Below, piece by piece: positions 59,943 through 64,000 of a stretch of DNA of 64,000 nt. The notes beneath the pieces were generated by a model. That model saw nothing but the letters and a program-made list of their open reading frames with translations. It ran no database searches and was not told the origin of the DNA. Source of the stretch: Circinella minor (taxonomy: Eukaryota; Mucoromycota; Mucoromycetes; Mucorales; Lichtheimiaceae); NCBI GenBank assembly GCA_016758965.1, contig JAEPRB010000010.1:248001-312000 (forward strand), read 5' to 3'. The position numbers were made by a program, and so were the translations under genes. Position 1 is the stretch's first letter, and each line of letters opens with the position of its first letter.

Positions 59943-60764
59943 CAGAGGGTCCCCGTTAATTTCATAGGGGCATTTTTCATTTTTTCTGTGAAAATAAAGG
60001 GGTGTGAAAATTAACGGATACTATTAACTTTTTTTCGAAGAATGTGCATATATTGAATACTTCAACTCACTACCTATGTCTTTTAAAATATCTAAATGTT
60101 AATTATTAATAAATTATATCTATGTGTTTGTTCTCTAATATGCGTTTTTAAAACACACAATTTTTTTATTTGAGCACATCCTTAACATATTTTTTTTTAA
60201 AAAAAAAACTATATATAGTTTCGAGAGCTGGAAACATATTTAGTTTCTTTTTATCTCCAATCGCTATATATTTTGCTCTATATATATCAAAATGACACCA
60301 ACCGAATTACATATTAGCTTCTTGACAACTGAGCAGTATGGTATGCTGACTGAGAAGAAAAGACTTCATCCATAAACCATAACAAATTGATCAATGGCAA
60401 TATGGAATAAAAATGAGTTCAATTTGTTTAAGGCACATAACATTATTAGTAGGGTATCCAAAGGCTTAAAGTGAGAAAATATAAAGAGGCAAATAAATAT
60501 TGTATAGATTTCTATTAAAAATTACGCAGAGGTGTAATAGAAAATCACCCCATCCTGTATGATAATTTAATTATAATTCTTATATTTATCACATAAATAT
60601 TTTTTTTATTATATCGCTTAAGAATTCAATGCCGTTCCGTGCTATGAAAGTGAAATAAAAGGGGATGTGAAAATTTTCTTATGTTATTTTTACCATTCCT
60701 TGATTTTTAGTTAAGTTAATGAAATGTGGAAATTAACGGATATGAAATTAACGGGGACCCTCTG
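59943..60764. mobile_element. 822-bp pogo/Tigger-like non-autonomous element
   Basis: Perfect 24-bp terminal inverted repeats (CAGAGGGTCCCCGTTAATTT then CATA) are flanked by TA duplications (59941-59942, 60765-60766). Sub-terminal GAAAATTAACGGATA (about 60005) and GGAAATTAACGGATA (about 60728) extend the similarity. The CAG...CCC-GTTAA start is typical of pogo/Fot1-type termini. There is no transposase ORF inside. Confidence 0.88.
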
Positions 60765-60766
60765 TA

Positions 60767-63690
60767 GTCTTTTACTTCAGGTAGAGATTACGTATGTGTA
60801 AATCAGCATATTAGGAAATGTTTTAAAAAAAAGAGAGTATAATGCAACATATTTCGGCCTTCTTTAATTAACGGCGAGGAAGATAGAATAATATTTTTCA
60901 TTACGAAAGGCATGGGCGCAAAAGAAAAGAGCTAATTCTTATATTATAGCTACATTAAATGTTCTGAAAAAAATCATTATATTATACCATCTAAATAAAT
61001 ACCGTTACAGTAATGTTTATTTCGCTTCTATGTTATACGGCCAATCCCCGCTTTTGCACATCTCTTAGTTATGTACCCTTTTTATTGAAATTCTTAAAAA
61101 CACTTAATGGAACCGCAACTTACAACTTACATCAAGGTTCTTGGGTGAGTTGCGCTAATCGGGAGTAAACTATACTATAATTTAATAAAGATTTTGTGCA
61201 GTATTATTATAAATCATCCACATAGGGAAATACCAAAATGTTAGCAAAGCATAATTGATGAGATGCTGTATTTAATTATCTATATTAAGTCTCGCCTCTT
61301 AATAGTCTTCGGTTCTGCAACAAAAAATCAGGAAATCTCAGATGTGCAAAACCCATGGGCTGACTGTAATATATACCACAATTCATGTTTATATAATTAT
61401 CTACGTATGTATATACATATTAACCCAAAAATATATTCTTCAGTAAAATAAAGTAAAATTATTAAAATAAGATTTTAATTAAAGTTCATCTAGAAAAAGT
61501 TGATACTTTGTATTATATATGAAGACATCACAAAAACCGCCCACCGAAGTTTGGCTTCCTAAACCATTTGAGCCGTGCAGTTTCATTTGATGTCAACCAG
61601 CGGCGCAATTTGTCATAATTCCCATGGATGATGGGGACACAAGACTAAACACACCAGTCATCGCCATTTTTGCATTTCACATCCTTCAAGTGGCACCAAT
61701 TGTAATATATGAATAGTATATTTTGTACAAGAATATCTGCAAATAAAAAGTTCATTATAGAAAACTACCAGTAAGTATAACGTGGATAGAACGAAAAACT
61801 CCAAATTCGACCAAGTAAATTCGAGAGTAAATCTACTTACTACGTATCTCCTCTTCTTCCACCTGATGTAGTTTTTCTTTGGAAACTGTGGTATACATAT
61901 GTATGTTCTGCATCCACTTGTTCTTAGTTAACTTTTGAAAAATTTACCACGAAAAAAAAAGACAGTAAAGTAAATTTCAAGTAGAAGAGTACCTTTCTTT
62001 TGTTTTGTTGATTTACCTAAACATCATCACAAACACTAACCCCAAAGATGATGGATGCGCGTGTGATATGAAAACGGGACGAAGATCGCACTTACTTATA
62101 GATGTCAATAAAAACAAAAAAGAGTACTCTCTTCTACTTATAAATTACTCGGCTATATTTTTTTTTATAATCAATTTTTCAAAGTAAAAGCGAGAACAAA
62201 AAAGTGGATGGGTTATGATGTCCACAGCGCACATACTGTTTGGTCATCTATGACTTTACCTGCAACCCAAATTTATCTCCTGATACCGGACCTCCTAAAT
62301 AAAACAAAGTAATCACTGAAAAGAAAACATCTGTTGCTGTGGGGTAGTAATACACTTTTAACAGTAACAAAAAATACAGGTGTTACGGGTGTAAATTCAT
62401 TTTGTTTTTCCTTTCAGGCTTATGGTAATAACAAATATGCACAGATGCATGCAGCATTGGAATTAAGATGATTACAAAACAAAAAATAATTTGAGCTTTT
62501 CAATAATCACTACGGGAACGGCTTGAGTTAAAAATCGATGAAAAGGGAGAAGTACCTGTTAAAAAGAGGACGACTAGAAAAAAAAGCTGGTAAAAATCAA
62601 ATGATGAAAACCGAGAAAAATTTCCTCGTATTTTAACCTATTTTAACTAACGATCTTACTGATCGGATCAAAAGACAAATGTATATTTTAAGTGTAAATG
62701 AATGATCATTCTTTTATTACTGAATGAATCAAAAGGCAAAATTATATTTTAAGTGTCAGTGAATGAACAATCACTGTCCAATGAGCGTACCCAATGAAGT
62801 GTTCATTCTCTTTTTGACTTCTTATAGAATTTCGGAGCCATTGAAAGGGGCCAAATCCTTTGGGGCCGTACGAAGAGGGGGGGAGATAACTGTGTCAGGC
62901 CTTTGGTGCCCTCCACAGCCCTCCATGACCCTCCATGGTAAAAAATGATAGAAGGCTGTTTTTCTGATGATATACTGTACGTAGCAAAAAAGAAAACACG
63001 TTACTAGTGCGACATCTATGTACTGTATACTTTTTTAAACGGAATGTGCATTGTGCGAATATTTTTAAAGTATGACATATTTGAACTAGGCTACAAATTA
63101 TTAATGTATTATGTACGTAACAAACAATTAAAATTATTATATTTGCAAAAGATGGTTGTGTCTCTGGAATGAATAACAATGAACTTCATGATTAATAAAT
63201 GGCAAAGTCGGCCACGTAATTGAATGAAGAGATCATTTGAAGACTGCTCTCGCATCTCTTACTCGCTTATTTTTTTCTACCAAGATGTGTACGTATTTTA
63301 ACAAATACTATTCTAAAAACTAACATCTGTGTACGTAAAACAAGAGCACTAATAGTCCAGTATCATATTGCTATCAGAACTGCTGGGAAAGTTCTAGAAG
63401 TAAACCCTTATAACCAGAGATGTGTACCTTCTGCTTTATTCTCACTGACATTGTAACTGCTAACTAGTAGGTAAGTACATTGTTTGTGTCAAAAATACAA
63501 TGATTTGCTATTATCATAACATATGCATGATGAGGAATAGAAACCCACTTTAAGTATCAAAATGTTCTCACGTAACTATTAGAAACCCCCAAAAGCATCA
63601 TTCAACTTCTTTAATGTCATTTTTCTCCGTTTAAAACAGGATTTTTATATTAGAGGCCCTTACCTCCTTTAAATACATTTAAATTTGTAT
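60767..63690. other. Gene-poor terminal interval
   Basis: Apart from the repeat at 61541-61706, no gene is supported. A GC-richer patch at about 62840-62940 has three CCCTCCA repeats. TACGTA hexamers recur (61400, 62980, 63115, 63290, 63330). Confidence 0.5.
61541..61706. repeat. Dispersed repeat fragment shared with 11278-11440
   Basis: Shared strings are GAAGTTTGGCTTCC, GCACAATTTGTCATAATT (here GCGCAATTTG), CCAGTCATCGCCATTTT, GCATTTCACATCCTT and CAATTGTAAT, in the same order and orientation. Ends are undefined. Confidence 0.75.
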
Positions 63691-63692
63691 AG

Positions 63693-63919
63693 ATTCTTCG
63701 TTTCCGGACAAAGATAGGAAATACGGTGTCTACATACAATTTCGGATGGTCGAGTCGATGAACGGGAAGAAAGAATCGGTGTACATATTAAAGCGATTAA
63801 TAAAAACTACTACTGATTCACCTGAGGTAAGTCAAGAAAAAAATAGTAATCATACTGATTATGATGAAACTATAATTATCATCAGCAACAACAAATCAAG
63901 AAAAGAAAGAATATTTTGA
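63693..63919 (+). CDS. Exon-like ORF of unknown protein near window end
   Basis: After a TTTGTATAG acceptor the frame reads DSSFPDKDRKYGVYIQFRMV, then NGKKESVYILKRLIK, to TGA at 63917-63919. It may instead splice at the CCTGAG|GTAAGT donor (63823). A second frame from about 63881 to the window edge (TTNQEKKEYFDNNGWWCVFL, then RKHHLGQVIATFTSY) also looks coding, but does not join in phase from that donor. This is probably part of a gene running off the window. No family recognised. Confidence 0.35.
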
Positions 63920-64000
63920 TAATAATGGGTGGTGGTGTGTCTTTTTACGTACACGTAAACATCATTTAGGACAAGTAATTGCTACATTTACAAGTTATAA

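Overview
The window looks like a piece of an early-diverging fungal genome, most likely Mucoromycota (Mucorales-like). The DNA is strongly AT-rich. Genes carry many short introns (mostly about 35-120 nt, GTAAG/GTATG donors, TAG/CAG acceptors). Conserved eukaryotic genes (CSL, KHDC4, Rpt2, Ies6, TatD) sit among repeats and relics of multi-exon families whose style I associate with Mucoromycota. The species cannot be named from sequence alone. All gene models below were spliced by eye and checked for frame continuity.

Layout. 0-6 kb: the 3' end of a CSL (RBP-J/Su(H)-type) transcription factor (+), a signal-peptide single-pass membrane protein (-) with a 15-nt micro-exon, and a KHDC4-like KH-domain splicing factor (-). 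6.5-15.4 kb: decaying genes, including two tandem paralogues of one family. The upstream copy (12.2-15.4 kb) is complete over 11 exons but has one in-frame stop. The downstream copy (9.6-10.9 kb) is 5'-truncated and frameshifted. 15.9-17.8 kb: an inverted-repeat cluster and a four-copy minisatellite.

19.7-37.4 kb: a mobile-element block. It holds a Mutator-like (MULE) transposon whose transposase joins a GCM/WRKY-type zinc-binding domain, a DDE domain and a USP-like cysteine-protease domain, and which has split a host gene. Next is a second, degenerate MULE with SWIM and OTU domains. Last is a Ty3/gypsy LTR retrotransposon with gag, protease-RT-RNase H, integrase and an extra 3' ORF. Most internal stops in these elements are single C:G to T:A changes.

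37.9-39.2 kb: a possible Helitron end and another decayed lineage gene. 40-59.4 kb is the gene-rich part: a medium-chain reductase, TatD nuclease, proteasome ATPase Rpt2, INO80 subunit Ies6, an ankyrin protein, a LEA2-like membrane protein, an F-box/LRR protein and an MFS antiporter. RPT2 and IES6 are divergent over 181 bp, and each has an intron at its start codon. 59.4-64 kb is gene-poor, with a pogo-like MITE and, at the very end, a partial coding region.
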